NCBI GenBank assembly: GCA_910584635.1 | Contig: CAJUBA010000017.1 | Location: forward strand, 1 to 37,032 | Origin: an uncultured Christensenella sp. | GTDB lineage: Bacteria > Bacillota > Clostridia > Christensenellales > UBA3700 | Direction: 5' to 3' | DNA length: 37,032 nucleotides | Shown here: positions 7,384 through 15,129 of the stretch, piece after piece | Position numbering within the stretch: position 1 is the first letter of the stretch | Layout of the letters: each line of letters begins with the position of its first letter | Program-made: the position numbers and the translations under genes | Notes under the pieces: generated by a model | What the model saw: only the letters and a program-made list of their open reading frames with translations | Databases searched by the model: none | What the model was told of the DNA's origin: nothing

Positions 7384-7473
7384 TGGCAGAGAGTGAGGGA
7401 TTTGAACCCTCGGAACGGTTTCCCGTTCACACGATTTCCAATCGTGCGCCTTCGACCACTCAGCCAACTCTCT
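7384..7473 (-). tRNA. tRNA-Ser(GGA)
   Basis: The minus strand folds as a type II tRNA of 90 bases. It has a 7-bp acceptor stem (AGAGAGT/ACTCTCT), an anticodon arm CACGA/TCGTG with loop TTGGAAA (anticodon GGA), a long variable arm (GAACGG/CCGTTC), a T-loop GTTCAAAT and an encoded CCA (7384-7386). Its 3' end is copied at 1567, 1741 and 1773, marking it as the probable integration target of the island. Confidence 0.95.
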
Positions 7474-7499
7474 ATATGTTATTAAGTTTTAACAAGAAG

Positions 7500-7528
7500 A
7501 TATTATCACAATTCAGACGCTTTGGCAA
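7500..7528 (-). promoter_or_regulatory. Promoter of tRNA-Ser
   Basis: On the minus strand TTGCCA (7528-7523), a 17-base spacer and TAATAT (7505-7500) lie 26 bases before the tRNA 5' end. Confidence 0.65.
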
Positions 7529-7610
7529 GTGTTTGCAGGCAGAAAGTCAAAGATAAATAAAAGCGTTGAAATATGCCGAATCGGTTATAATTATAAAATA
7601 TATAAAATGA

Positions 7611-7640
7611 TTGCAAAAAGATTTTATATTGTGTTATACT
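7611..7640 (+). promoter_or_regulatory. Promoter of the envelope polysaccharide block
   Basis: TTGCAA (7611-7616) and TATACT (7635-7640) are separated by 18 bases, 30 bases before the Wzz-like gene. Confidence 0.6.
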
Positions 7641-7670
7641 AATGCTATACAACTTCTGGCGGAGGAATTT

Positions 7671-9131
7671 ATGGAAGAAGAGCAACAGTATGCTGATGAA
7701 TTGACTTTTAAGAAAATTTGGGATAGCATAAAGCGTAGCGGCGTTCGTATTATAGTATATGTACTGATAGGTCTTATAATCGCGGTAGGCGTTATGGGAG
7801 TATGCAATATTATTTTGACGAGAAGCCAATATGAAACTAAAATAACATATTATTATTCGGGAGTAGAGGACGGCAATGACCCTTGGGGCGGTCAGATGGG
7901 ACTTGTCAACAATATCAGAGCGTCTTCAAACGTGCGAAACGCGTTGGCTAAATGCGGCTATGACGAAGAAACAATAGACCTTTTGGTAGACGACGTAATA
8001 CAGAATTTGTCGGTTATTCCTTCGACGACCAACGAATACAGAAACGAAAGCGACGAAGTGATAAGCGCGTCGTATAATTACAGAATAATTCTTACCCAAA
8101 ATCCGAAAATAGATAAGAATTTAGGTTCGAGAAACGAATATAACACCATTGTTAACGCTATTACGGAAGAATACATCGAGGCATTTAAGTTGAAATATTC
8201 TATGGATACCAAATTGCCGGCAATAGAAAATATTTCGGATAGCCTATCTCAGAACACCTTGCAGAACTATGACGAGTTGCGTCAATACGTCAACACATTT
8301 GCGATAGAAAGCGCAAGTTGGCAGGCTAAGACGGGAAATTTCATTTCTCCCAGCCAAAAAGAATCTTTTGCTACTTTGACTTCTCAGATAGCGTCTTTGT
8401 CCTCCGAACTTGACCGTTACAGAACTCATATTTTGACAAACGCCATAAACGGCAACGGAGAGAAAGAACTTATCGAGATAAGACTTGCGAAATATACGGC
8501 TGAATCAAATTCCAAAAAGGCTCATATTTTAACTTTGAACGAAGCGTTGGAAAAAGCCAAGACGATAATAGCAACAGGCTCGCAGAGCGGAACGATAATT
8601 TTGCAGACGACTAAAGAACTTCAGGAAGAAATCATAAAAGTATCTGCGGAATTGGCTAAGTCATCTGAAAATCAGGAACTTTGGACTGCTTATAAAAATT
8701 CCTATAACGACAATGAAAACCGTTATGAGACTTTGACGGAAGAAGAACAAGTCGCTCTTTACGATACCGCTACCTCCATGGCGAACAGAATTATCGACGG
8801 TTACAATACTTTACTTGTAACTTATAAAGGAATGATTAAGGATTACAATGAAGGTTACAGCATAAACTCTTTGGTAAGAGTAACCTCCGGCGCAAGACAG
8901 ACGAATACGTCCGTACTTACTCCTATGATATTTATAATAATCTTGGCGGTTGTGATTATAATCGCGGTAATAATAGCGATGTGCGTAACTTCCAAAAAGG
9001 GCGCGATGAGAATCAAAGCGTTGGAGAGAAATAAAGAATCTCAAACAGAGGAACTGCTTTTAGAGAATGCCGAAAGCGTGGAAGCGACGGACGAAGGTAT
9101 CCTTTCGGATAATGAGTCCAAGAGAGAATAA
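7671..9131 (+). CDS. Wzz-like chain-length/polysaccharide co-polymerase protein
   Basis: This 486-aa protein has an N-terminal cytoplasmic tail, a first membrane helix (about 25-49), a long external region with extended alpha-helical segments (about 130-380), and a second membrane helix (about 413-440) followed by a basic then acidic tail. This two-helix, long-coiled layout is that of Wzz/Cap5A-type co-polymerases that set polysaccharide chain length. No tyrosine kinase domain is attached. I chose ATG 7671 because GGAGG (7661-7665) is directly upstream; the in-frame TTG at 7611 lies in the promoter. The O-antigen-ligase-like gene follows, supporting a role in surface polysaccharide export, though a terminator separates them. 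Family assignment rests on topology more than on sequence. Confidence 0.65.
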   Translation: MEEEQQYADELTFKKIWDSIKRSGVRIIVYVLIGLIIAVGVMGVCNIILTRSQYETKITYYYSGVEDGNDPWGGQMGLVNNIRASSNVRNALAKCGYDEETIDLLVDDVIQNLSVIPSTTNEYRNESDEVISASYNYRIILTQNPKIDKNLGSRNEYNTIVNAITEEYIEAFKLKYSMDTKLPAIENISDSLSQNTLQNYDELRQYVNTFAIESASWQAKTGNFISPSQKESFATLTSQIASLSSELDRYRTHILTNAINGNGEKELIEIRLAKYTAESNSKKAHILTLNEALEKAKTIIATGSQSGTIILQTTKELQEEIIKVSAELAKSSENQELWTAYKNSYNDNENRYETLTEEEQVALYDTATSMANRIIDGYNTLLVTYKGMIKDYNEGYSINSLVRVTSGARQTNTSVLTPMIFIIILAVVIIIAVIIAMCVTSKKGAMRIKALERNKESQTEELLLENAESVEATDEGILSDNESKRE

Positions 9132-9146
9132 ACTACAAAATAATTG

Positions 9147-9180
9147 CGAAAACCCGACGAAAAGTCGGGTTTCGTCGTTT
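9147..9180 (+). terminator. Terminator after the Wzz-like gene
   Basis: AAACCCGAC (9150-9158) pairs with GTCGGGTTT (9164-9172) around a five-base loop, and TCGTTTT follows. Confidence 0.75.
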
Positions 9181-9274
9181 TATACGAAAGGTCAATGCGG
9201 ATAATACTATTATAATAAAAACGCTTGGAAGTTTGCGACGGAAAATATGGTTTCGTCGATATGAACGGGGGAAT

Positions 9275-10708
9275 ATGCCTGAACGTATAAACTACAATTT
9301 AGATAACGGAGAAGTAAAGATAAACGCCATGATTCGCATAATGGCGCATGTTGTTTTTGCGGGCGTAATACTGTTTACTCTGCAAGCGTTTGTATGTCTG
9401 ATGTTTTGGGGACGCGTCAGCAATACTATTTCGAATAACTCCCATACAATGTACTATTCGCAAATATATTTGAAATACTGCGCTATTTTTACGGCAGTCG
9501 CTTTGTTTATATATTACATGTTAAAAACGGTGAGATTTTGCGGATTGCAAAAACGGTTGGAAACGAATAAGGTTTTGAACGATTTGATTCTTCTGCCTTT
9601 TGCGGCAATGCTTGTTTGGGCGCTTATCTCTACGTTTAAGTCGCCGAATATCGAAAAATCATTATACGGTTCGGGATACATAAACGAAGGATACTTTACA
9701 GTATTGCAATACGCGACGGTATTTTTGTCTGCGTATTCAATAAAAGATGAAATTTCCTTTTCGAAAAAGACGATAGCGTATATATTTATCGCGCTTGCGG
9801 GAATCATAGAACTGTCTTTGCTGTGCGCGGAAGCGTTTAATTTCCCTATCGCTAAATACGTTTTTTTGGGAGTGTTCAACAATTCAAATCACTTCGGGTA
9901 TTTTTTGGCGATGTCGGCTACAATGACGTTTGGCGCCGTAGTATATTCTAAAAATAATATTCAAAGCGTTGTCGTTTCTCTTTTGTTGATGCTGAACGTC
10001 TATTATTTATTTGTTTCAAACGCGTTGGGCGCAAATCTCGCTTATTTGGGCGGAATAGTTTTTATCGTATGCAGCGGTTTTATAAGCAAGAAATTGAAAT
10101 GGAAAAGACTGTTGTTTGCGCTTGGACTGTCGGCGGCGGTTACGCTTATAATAGAAGTTGGCGGAAGGACTAATTTGTGGAAGTCGTATATAGAACTTTT
10201 GGACGACGTAAAAAGAATATTTTTGAACTACAAAAACGGCGGAGGGGAGGACGTAAGTTCAGCGGGAACGAGCCGATTCGGACTGTGGAGCAGAACTATT
10301 AAAGTCATCGCCCGTGTACCGTGGTTTGGCAAAGGTTTGGATTTGTATTATTCCAACAACATATACGATCCTAGTTTGGACGTCGCTCACAATGAATATC
10401 TCACTATGGCAAGCAATATAGGAATTCCCGGTTTGGTAATGTATTCTATTGCCTTGGTATGGTGGTTTGTAAGAGCGATAATGGCGAGAAAGTATTTGTC
10501 GCATGTTGATTTGATCTTGCTTTCGGGCGCGTTCGCATATCTAATTTCCGCGGTATTCGGCAATTCGTTTACGTATACATATCCTTATTTTCTATTGTTT
10601 TTTGCTCTGAGTATTCAGTCAAGACCGGGTAAAGGCTTGGAATACGAATTATTGCAACAGCAAAACGATGGTATAATTTTATCGACAACTCACATACTTA
10701 GAGAGTGA
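9275..10708 (+). CDS. O-antigen ligase/polymerase-like membrane protein (WaaL/Wzy family)
   Basis: This 477-aa protein has about 10-12 hydrophobic segments. Its largest external loop carries the Wzy_C signature: NHFGYFLAM, then SRFGLWSRTIKVI, PWFGKGLDLY and AHNEYLTMASNIGIPGL. Family members polymerise or ligate undecaprenyl-linked sugars, or join teichoic or other polymers to acceptors, at the outer face of the membrane. I chose ATG 9275, preceded by GGGGGA (9267-9272), over the TTG at 9233; the spacing is short, so the start is uncertain. The stop codon overlaps the GTG of the VanW gene (GTGA), indicating coupling. Confidence 0.85.
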   Translation: MPERINYNLDNGEVKINAMIRIMAHVVFAGVILFTLQAFVCLMFWGRVSNTISNNSHTMYYSQIYLKYCAIFTAVALFIYYMLKTVRFCGLQKRLETNKVLNDLILLPFAAMLVWALISTFKSPNIEKSLYGSGYINEGYFTVLQYATVFLSAYSIKDEISFSKKTIAYIFIALAGIIELSLLCAEAFNFPIAKYVFLGVFNNSNHFGYFLAMSATMTFGAVVYSKNNIQSVVVSLLLMLNVYYLFVSNALGANLAYLGGIVFIVCSGFISKKLKWKRLLFALGLSAAVTLIIEVGGRTNLWKSYIELLDDVKRIFLNYKNGGGEDVSSAGTSRFGLWSRTIKVIARVPWFGKGLDLYYSNNIYDPSLDVAHNEYLTMASNIGIPGLVMYSIALVWWFVRAIMARKYLSHVDLILLSGAFAYLISAVFGNSFTYTYPYFLLFFALSIQSRPGKGLEYELLQQQNDGIILSTTHILRE

Positions 10709-11622
10709 AAAGTCGTATTGAAAAAATAAATTATATAATTACCGTTATTTTATTCATCGCCATAGCGACGTTGCTTATCGGCGGAGTATTTATATACAAA
10801 TCAAACGGAATTGTAGCAACGGGAACTTCAAGTCCCAATCAATACGGCTTTTCGCCTAAAATGCAAATTATCGGTTCCTATAATACGGATTATTCTTCGT
10901 CTAAGGAAGAAAGGGCGCATAACGTCGCGCTTGCCTGCGAAAGTTTTAGTTGGGTGGCGGTGAAAAAGGGAGAAAGACTTTCTTTTAATAACGTCGTGGG
11001 TAAGCGCGAAGAATCAAGAGGATATAAAAACGCAAAAGTTATTGTAGACGGCGAATATACTCAGGGAGTCGGCGGCGGAGTGTGTCAGGTTTCGTCCACT
11101 CTTTACAACGCGTGGGTAAGAGCGGGATTGGCGGTTCAATCGGTAAAAGCGCATTCTCTTCCGTCGTCGTACTGTCCTTTGTCTACGGACGCGACCGTCA
11201 GCGAATATATAGATTTGGTTCTATACAACGATTCCGATTACGACGTGCTTGTCAACGGATATACCAAAGAGGGAAAAGTCAATTTCGACGTTTACGGTCA
11301 TCCGACCGAATACACCGTCAAATTGAGGAGCGAACTTATTGAAGTTTTGCCCGAACCGCAACCTTCCGTAGAATGGGCGGACAGTCTTGACGGAGAAACG
11401 TTTGAGGATGAAGAGGGAGAATATATAGTCAGCAAAAAGGGAAAACAAGGCTATAAATCCAGAGCGATTATAGAGTATTATAAGGACGGGGTAAAAGTTA
11501 AGGAAAAAGAATTGCGACACGATTTTTATCTGCCTGTGCAAGGCTCGATAACGCGTTTGAAAAAGACGGTCGAAGAAGATAACGAGAAACCTGATATTAA
11601 GTGGGATATAAAAATATTTTAG
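10705..11622 (+). CDS. VanW-family protein, membrane-anchored
   Basis: This 305-aa protein has a short cytoplasmic start, one membrane helix (about 13-31) and an extracellular VanW domain (about 65-205). The domain shows the motifs GERLSFNNVVG, GVGGGVCQVSSTLYNA and HSLPSSYCP. A C-terminal region of about 80 residues resembles a G5-like beta domain. VanW proteins occur in vancomycin-resistance clusters and widely in Gram-positive envelopes; their biochemical role is unsettled, so no resistance is implied. Translation starts at GTG in the GTGA overlap with the ligase stop. It closes the envelope operon, and its stop codon lies within the terminator stem. Confidence 0.85.
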   Translation: MKSRIEKINYIITVILFIAIATLLIGGVFIYKSNGIVATGTSSPNQYGFSPKMQIIGSYNTDYSSSKEERAHNVALACESFSWVAVKKGERLSFNNVVGKREESRGYKNAKVIVDGEYTQGVGGGVCQVSSTLYNAWVRAGLAVQSVKAHSLPSSYCPLSTDATVSEYIDLVLYNDSDYDVLVNGYTKEGKVNFDVYGHPTEYTVKLRSELIEVLPEPQPSVEWADSLDGETFEDEEGEYIVSKKGKQGYKSRAIIEYYKDGVKVKEKELRHDFYLPVQGSITRLKKTVEEDNEKPDIKWDIKIF

Positions 11623-11652
11623 AAACAGTGCGACGCTGTTTCTAAATTTTTT
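11618..11652 (+). terminator. Strong terminator after the VanW gene
   Basis: TTTAGAAACAG (11618-11628) pairs perfectly with CTGTTTCTAAA (11636-11646) around a seven-base loop, followed by six T. Confidence 0.9.
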
Positions 11653-11823
11653 ATACGCGTAAAAGGCTTATCGAAATAAATTTTGACAGGATTATATTTT
11701 GCTGTCGATAATATAGTCCTGTATCAATGAGGATTTAGGAAAATAATTATTTGATTGTTCAAATATTTAAGGTTTATATTCTGTCATTTATATATTTACG
11801 TTTTCGATATATGAGCGGTTGAA

Positions 11824-11853
11824 TTGACTTTTGCAGTCGCGAGGATATATAAT
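11824..11853 (+). promoter_or_regulatory. Promoter of the HD-domain gene
   Basis: TTGACT (11824-11829), an 18-base spacer and TATAAT (11848-11853) lie 23 bases before the ATG. Nothing else is evident in the preceding 170 bases. Confidence 0.7.
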
Positions 11854-11876
11854 AGAAAATAACAAAGGAGAAAATT

Positions 11877-12464
11877 ATGGATTTGGATTTGAACAAGGAT
11901 AGATTTATTCAATTATTTAACAAACACATTACGAGAGAAGGCAGCGATAAGTTGCTCAAATGGCTTATCGATAGCGATTTTTTTACCGCGCCTGCGAGTT
12001 CCAAATTCCATAATGCGGTTACCGGCGGACTTTGCGACCATTCGCTAAACGTATTTGACAGAGCGGTCGAATTGATTGAAAACGAAAATAAAAAGGACGG
12101 CAGTCCGTTCAAAAACATCACTATGGAAAACATAGCGGTGGCGACGTTGCTCCATGACGTGTGCAAAGTTAATTTTTACGAGGTGCAAATGCGAAACGTT
12201 AAGGTTGACGGCTTTTGGGAGCAAGTTCCTTATTTTTCCGTCAACGATTCGCTTCCTTACGGACACGGCGAAAAGTCGGTCTATATATTAAGCGGATTCA
12301 TGCGTCTTACACGCGACGAAGCGATGGCTATAAATTGGCACATGGGCGGTTTTGATAAAAGAGTAGTAGGCGGCGATTTTTCTTTGTCGAAAGCATTTTC
12401 GGATTATCCTTTCGCTACAATGGTTCATATCGCGGATATTATGGCGACGTACTTTGACGAATAG
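11877..12464 (+). CDS. HD-domain metal-dependent phosphohydrolase
   Basis: This 195-aa protein has a complete HD signature: H55 (LCDHSLNVF), H93-D94 (LLHDVCK), H130 (GHGEKS), H155 (INWHMG) and D187 (HIADIMAT). HD proteins hydrolyse phosphoester bonds of nucleotides, nucleic acids or signalling molecules. The arrangement resembles the HD part of YhaM-like 3'-5' exoribonucleases, but no OB-fold domain is attached, so the substrate is open. The N-terminus has no signal sequence and the protein is cytoplasmic. AAAGGAG precedes ATG 11877. It appears to be a single-gene unit with its own promoter. Confidence 0.85.
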   Translation: MDLDLNKDRFIQLFNKHITREGSDKLLKWLIDSDFFTAPASSKFHNAVTGGLCDHSLNVFDRAVELIENENKKDGSPFKNITMENIAVATLLHDVCKVNFYEVQMRNVKVDGFWEQVPYFSVNDSLPYGHGEKSVYILSGFMRLTRDEAMAINWHMGGFDKRVVGGDFSLSKAFSDYPFATMVHIADIMATYFDE

Positions 12465-12561
12465 TCAGTAATTGTAAAAGAATTAAACGGCAAAATATTG
12501 TTTAGGATATTGCAGTTTTATTTTTTACATTGGTACGCAAACTATTACTTATCCAAAAATA

Positions 12562-12590
12562 TTGACAAAGTTTTCAAATTAAGATATAAT
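12562..12590 (+). promoter_or_regulatory. Near-consensus promoter of the YwaF-like pair
   Basis: TTGACA (12562-12567), a 17-base spacer and TATAAT (12585-12590) lie 56 bases before the ATG. Confidence 0.85.
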
Positions 12591-12646
12591 ACTTATTAGT
12601 TATACGGTTTTGCATAAGATATTTTAATGCGAATCGGAGGAAGACA

Positions 12647-13483
12647 ATGGAATTTTGGTGGTTGGCGGTTCTTGTTTGGGTAGCGGCTATCGGATTGATA
12701 GTCCTTGCGTTGCTTTTAAGAAACAACCGTAAATTAAGCGTGCAAGTTTTGTTTGGAGTATCGCTGTTTTTGCTTGTTTTCAAGACGGTTGAGTTTGCAT
12801 GCTACCGAGCCGTCGGAAAAGCGCTTTATCCCGTCGAGTTTTCGCATATATCTTATTTCGTATTGGGCGCGACAATGGTAAGCGGGGTAAAAAAATTGCG
12901 CCCTTTTGCGGGTTTGTGTTCGCTAATATCGGGGGTTGCGTTTGTGTTTGCGACTACGGCGTCGCCGAACACTGTTTATACCGACGCGTTTTCCGTTTAT
13001 TTTATGATAGTTAGTATATCTCAACACTTGGTATTGATGTTTGCAGGATTTTTGATGCTGTTCTCTCTTGATAAATACAGAATTAAAGATATTTGGATAT
13101 CCATTATCGGAGTCGGCGTTATATTTGTATTCTCGGCATTGGTACACAAGCGTATTTTGTATAAAGATTTTGCCAAGTGGGACGATATGGTAATCATTCA
13201 TATACTTACAGGCAATATTTTGAAGTATCTATTTCCGCCAAGTTTTGTTTTACCTATGTGGTTGAGAGTATGTACTATTATCTTCTTAATGTCCGTATTG
13301 GTAGGATGTTTCGCAGCGTATTATCTTGTCAACAACAAAATTTTCGATAAGCGCGAGAAGAATGGCAACGCGCTTAAAGATACTGATTATGAATTGGGGA
13401 TTTTGCCTCTTATATTATATTTTGTAAAAAAGAAAAAGGGCGGCGTTTCAAAGTCCGACGGAGGGGAATCGCTCAGTTCGTAA
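12647..13483 (+). CDS. YwaF/TMEM164-like integral membrane protein, first of a tandem pair
   Basis: This 278-aa protein has seven or eight hydrophobic segments and a short basic C-terminal tail. The motif YPVEFSHISYF (61-71) and a later helix with SQHLVLMFAG (125-134) sit where YwaF/TMEM164 proteins carry LPLxxC and a conserved His, respectively. In animal TMEM164 the Cys/His pair is linked to acyl transfer. Here the Cys position holds Ser (S66), so activity cannot be assumed. GGAGGA lies just before the ATG. The next gene is a clear paralogue in the same operon, 42 bases downstream. The family call is tentative; the safe statement is a multi-pass membrane protein. Confidence 0.7.
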   Translation: MEFWWLAVLVWVAAIGLIVLALLLRNNRKLSVQVLFGVSLFLLVFKTVEFACYRAVGKALYPVEFSHISYFVLGATMVSGVKKLRPFAGLCSLISGVAFVFATTASPNTVYTDAFSVYFMIVSISQHLVLMFAGFLMLFSLDKYRIKDIWISIIGVGVIFVFSALVHKRILYKDFAKWDDMVIIHILTGNILKYLFPPSFVLPMWLRVCTIIFLMSVLVGCFAAYYLVNNKIFDKREKNGNALKDTDYELGILPLILYFVKKKKGGVSKSDGGESLSS

Positions 13484-13525
13484 AGTCAAATAAAGTCGCG
13501 ATTTGTACGCGCATCGGGGGAATAA

Positions 13526-14314
13526 GTGAAATATTGGTGGCTTGCAGCGCTTATTGTCGCCGTTTTTGCGGCGGAAACTTATATTGTATGGCTAATGCGC
13601 AACAATCGCAAAGCGTGTATGATAACGCTTTTTGCAATTTCTTCCGTATTGCTTGTTTACAAAACGGTCGAATTTGCTTATTACAGGTTTGCGCGTAAGG
13701 GACTTTATCCGGTAGAGTTTTCTCATATTACATATTTTCTTCTCGGAGTTACGGTATGTCTGGGGATAAAAAAGATGAGAGCGTTTGCGGGGATATGCAG
13801 CGTGCTTGCAGGTTTCGGGTATATCGTCGCGTCGTGTTTTTCTCCCGATTCTATCATTACGGAAGCGTCCGCGCCATTTTACATTCCGCTTGCTATAATT
13901 CAGCATGAAGTACTTTGGTTTGCGGGATGTCTTTTGCTTTTCAACGTAGATAAATATTCGCTTAAAGATATATGGGTTCCTCTTGTAGGAATAGCGGCAA
14001 TGATAGTCTTTTCAATATTGGTATCTCAAAGAATCATCTATAAAGATTTCGTCGGTTATGACAATATGATAATTATCAAGATTATTACAGGAAGAATAGT
14101 CGAATATCTTATCGGAGCGGAGAACGTTACGCTTGTAAAACAGGCTATTACGGCGACGGTGCTTATAATAGCCGCGGTAGGTATTTTCGTATCTTTCTAC
14201 TTTGTAAACAACTTTGCGTTTAACAAACGCGAAAAGAAAAATTCTGAAATAAAAGGCAAAGATTTCGAGATAGGCTTATTGTATTTGATACGTAAAAAGA
14301 AAGCGAGAACTTGA
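13526..14314 (+). CDS. YwaF/TMEM164-like integral membrane protein, second of the pair
   Basis: This 262-aa protein is colinear with its upstream neighbour. Shared stretches include LYPVEFSHI, a GLCS/GICS segment, QH before a Trp/Met-Phe-Ala-Gly helix, DKY..KDIW, and YKDF followed by an ITG/LTG motif. This is a local gene duplication. Translation begins at GTG, with GGGGGA (13516-13521) upstream. The same Ser replaces the Cys of the YwaF motif in both copies. The pair may form a heterodimer, but this is only inferred from conservation and adjacency. Confidence 0.7.
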   Translation: MKYWWLAALIVAVFAAETYIVWLMRNNRKACMITLFAISSVLLVYKTVEFAYYRFARKGLYPVEFSHITYFLLGVTVCLGIKKMRAFAGICSVLAGFGYIVASCFSPDSIITEASAPFYIPLAIIQHEVLWFAGCLLLFNVDKYSLKDIWVPLVGIAAMIVFSILVSQRIIYKDFVGYDNMIIIKIITGRIVEYLIGAENVTLVKQAITATVLIIAAVGIFVSFYFVNNFAFNKREKKNSEIKGKDFEIGLLYLIRKKKART

Positions 14315-14326
14315 TATGAAAGACTG

Positions 14327-14360
14327 TACGGCGGGATGTTTTCCCGCCGTAACTATTTTT
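14327..14360 (+). terminator. Terminator after the YwaF-like pair
   Basis: TACGGCGGGA (14327-14336) pairs perfectly with TCCCGCCGTA (14342-14351) around a five-base loop, followed by ACTATTTTT. Confidence 0.85.
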
Positions 14361-14383
14361 GATTTGCCATCATAGTATACAGT

Positions 14384-15046
14384 ATGATTTTTTGTTTTTC
14401 CGATATGGATTTTGACGAAGTGATTGAAGATTACGGCGCGTTGATTTCTCCCAACGATACCGTGATATTATCGCGCGAAATTACAGGTATCGTCGATTTG
14501 CCGGCAGAATACGACGGCGAAAGTCATATTTTCAGAGATATGATGACGTTCAGCAAAGACAAGTCTATCACTCTTATTGTAAGTATGCGCGCCAAAATAG
14601 GCGAAAGACTTTTCAACAGCGCGATGGTCGTAGACAAAGGCAAGGTATTGGGCGTAAGCGACGAAATATTTCCTCTAAAAGGTTACGAACGGGGAAACGT
14701 CGTCCGCAGTTATCTTACGGGGCGGGGCAAAGTATGTTTGTTTGTAGATACAGATATTTGTTATCCACAACTTTGGAAAGGGTGTTTTTCGGGTTGCAGA
14801 TATATATTCAGTCTGAATTCCGTGCCTCTTAACAGAGAGAGAATTGCCAGCGCGAAAACTCTTGCCAACGCGTCGGGAAAGCACGTATTGGCGCAGTTTT
14901 GCGACGCAATCGTTTGTATCAGTCCTTACGGGAAAATAGACAGCGTAAAGTTTGGAAGAATGTCCGCGTTTTATCTTCCGCTCTCACTGACTAAAGGACG
15001 GCTTATTGACAGAAAAATTAAATTCGTAGAAGAATGCGGGGATTGA
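14384..15046 (+). CDS. Degenerate carbon-nitrogen hydrolase (nitrilase-like) protein
   Basis: This 220-aa protein follows the nitrilase-superfamily order: a strand ITLIVSMRAKIGERLFNSA, a VVDKGKVLG turn, then FVDTDICYPQLW with a candidate catalytic Cys126. The Lys that normally sits in a KxHL-type motif is not apparent (DEIFPL at 93-98), and the C-terminal part is short (family about 260-300). It may be a catalytically weak or scaffolding relative. No clear ribosome binding site precedes ATG 14384. It lies 83 bases upstream of spoIIE in the same direction, with no terminator between. The superfamily call is moderate; the reaction cannot be named. Confidence 0.6.
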   Translation: MIFCFSDMDFDEVIEDYGALISPNDTVILSREITGIVDLPAEYDGESHIFRDMMTFSKDKSITLIVSMRAKIGERLFNSAMVVDKGKVLGVSDEIFPLKGYERGNVVRSYLTGRGKVCLFVDTDICYPQLWKGCFSGCRYIFSLNSVPLNRERIASAKTLANASGKHVLAQFCDAIVCISPYGKIDSVKFGRMSAFYLPLSLTKGRLIDRKIKFVEECGD

Positions 15047-15129
15047 ATACCCGTCTGCGTCAATACTCGCGATAATTCGACTTAATAGCGAATTTTTAGT
15101 ATGCGCCGATAGTTTAATATATAAGCGTT

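Noticed and set aside
7356..7556. 66-aa plus-strand reading frame beginning before the tRNA-Ser
   Set aside because: It is the antisense reading of the tRNA-Ser gene (the familiar GFEPS-type artefact) and has no independent support.
10705..11622. VanW as evidence for vancomycin resistance
   Set aside because: No vanA/B-type ligase, VanH, VanX or VanRS genes are nearby, and VanW proteins are widespread in Gram-positive bacteria without resistance.
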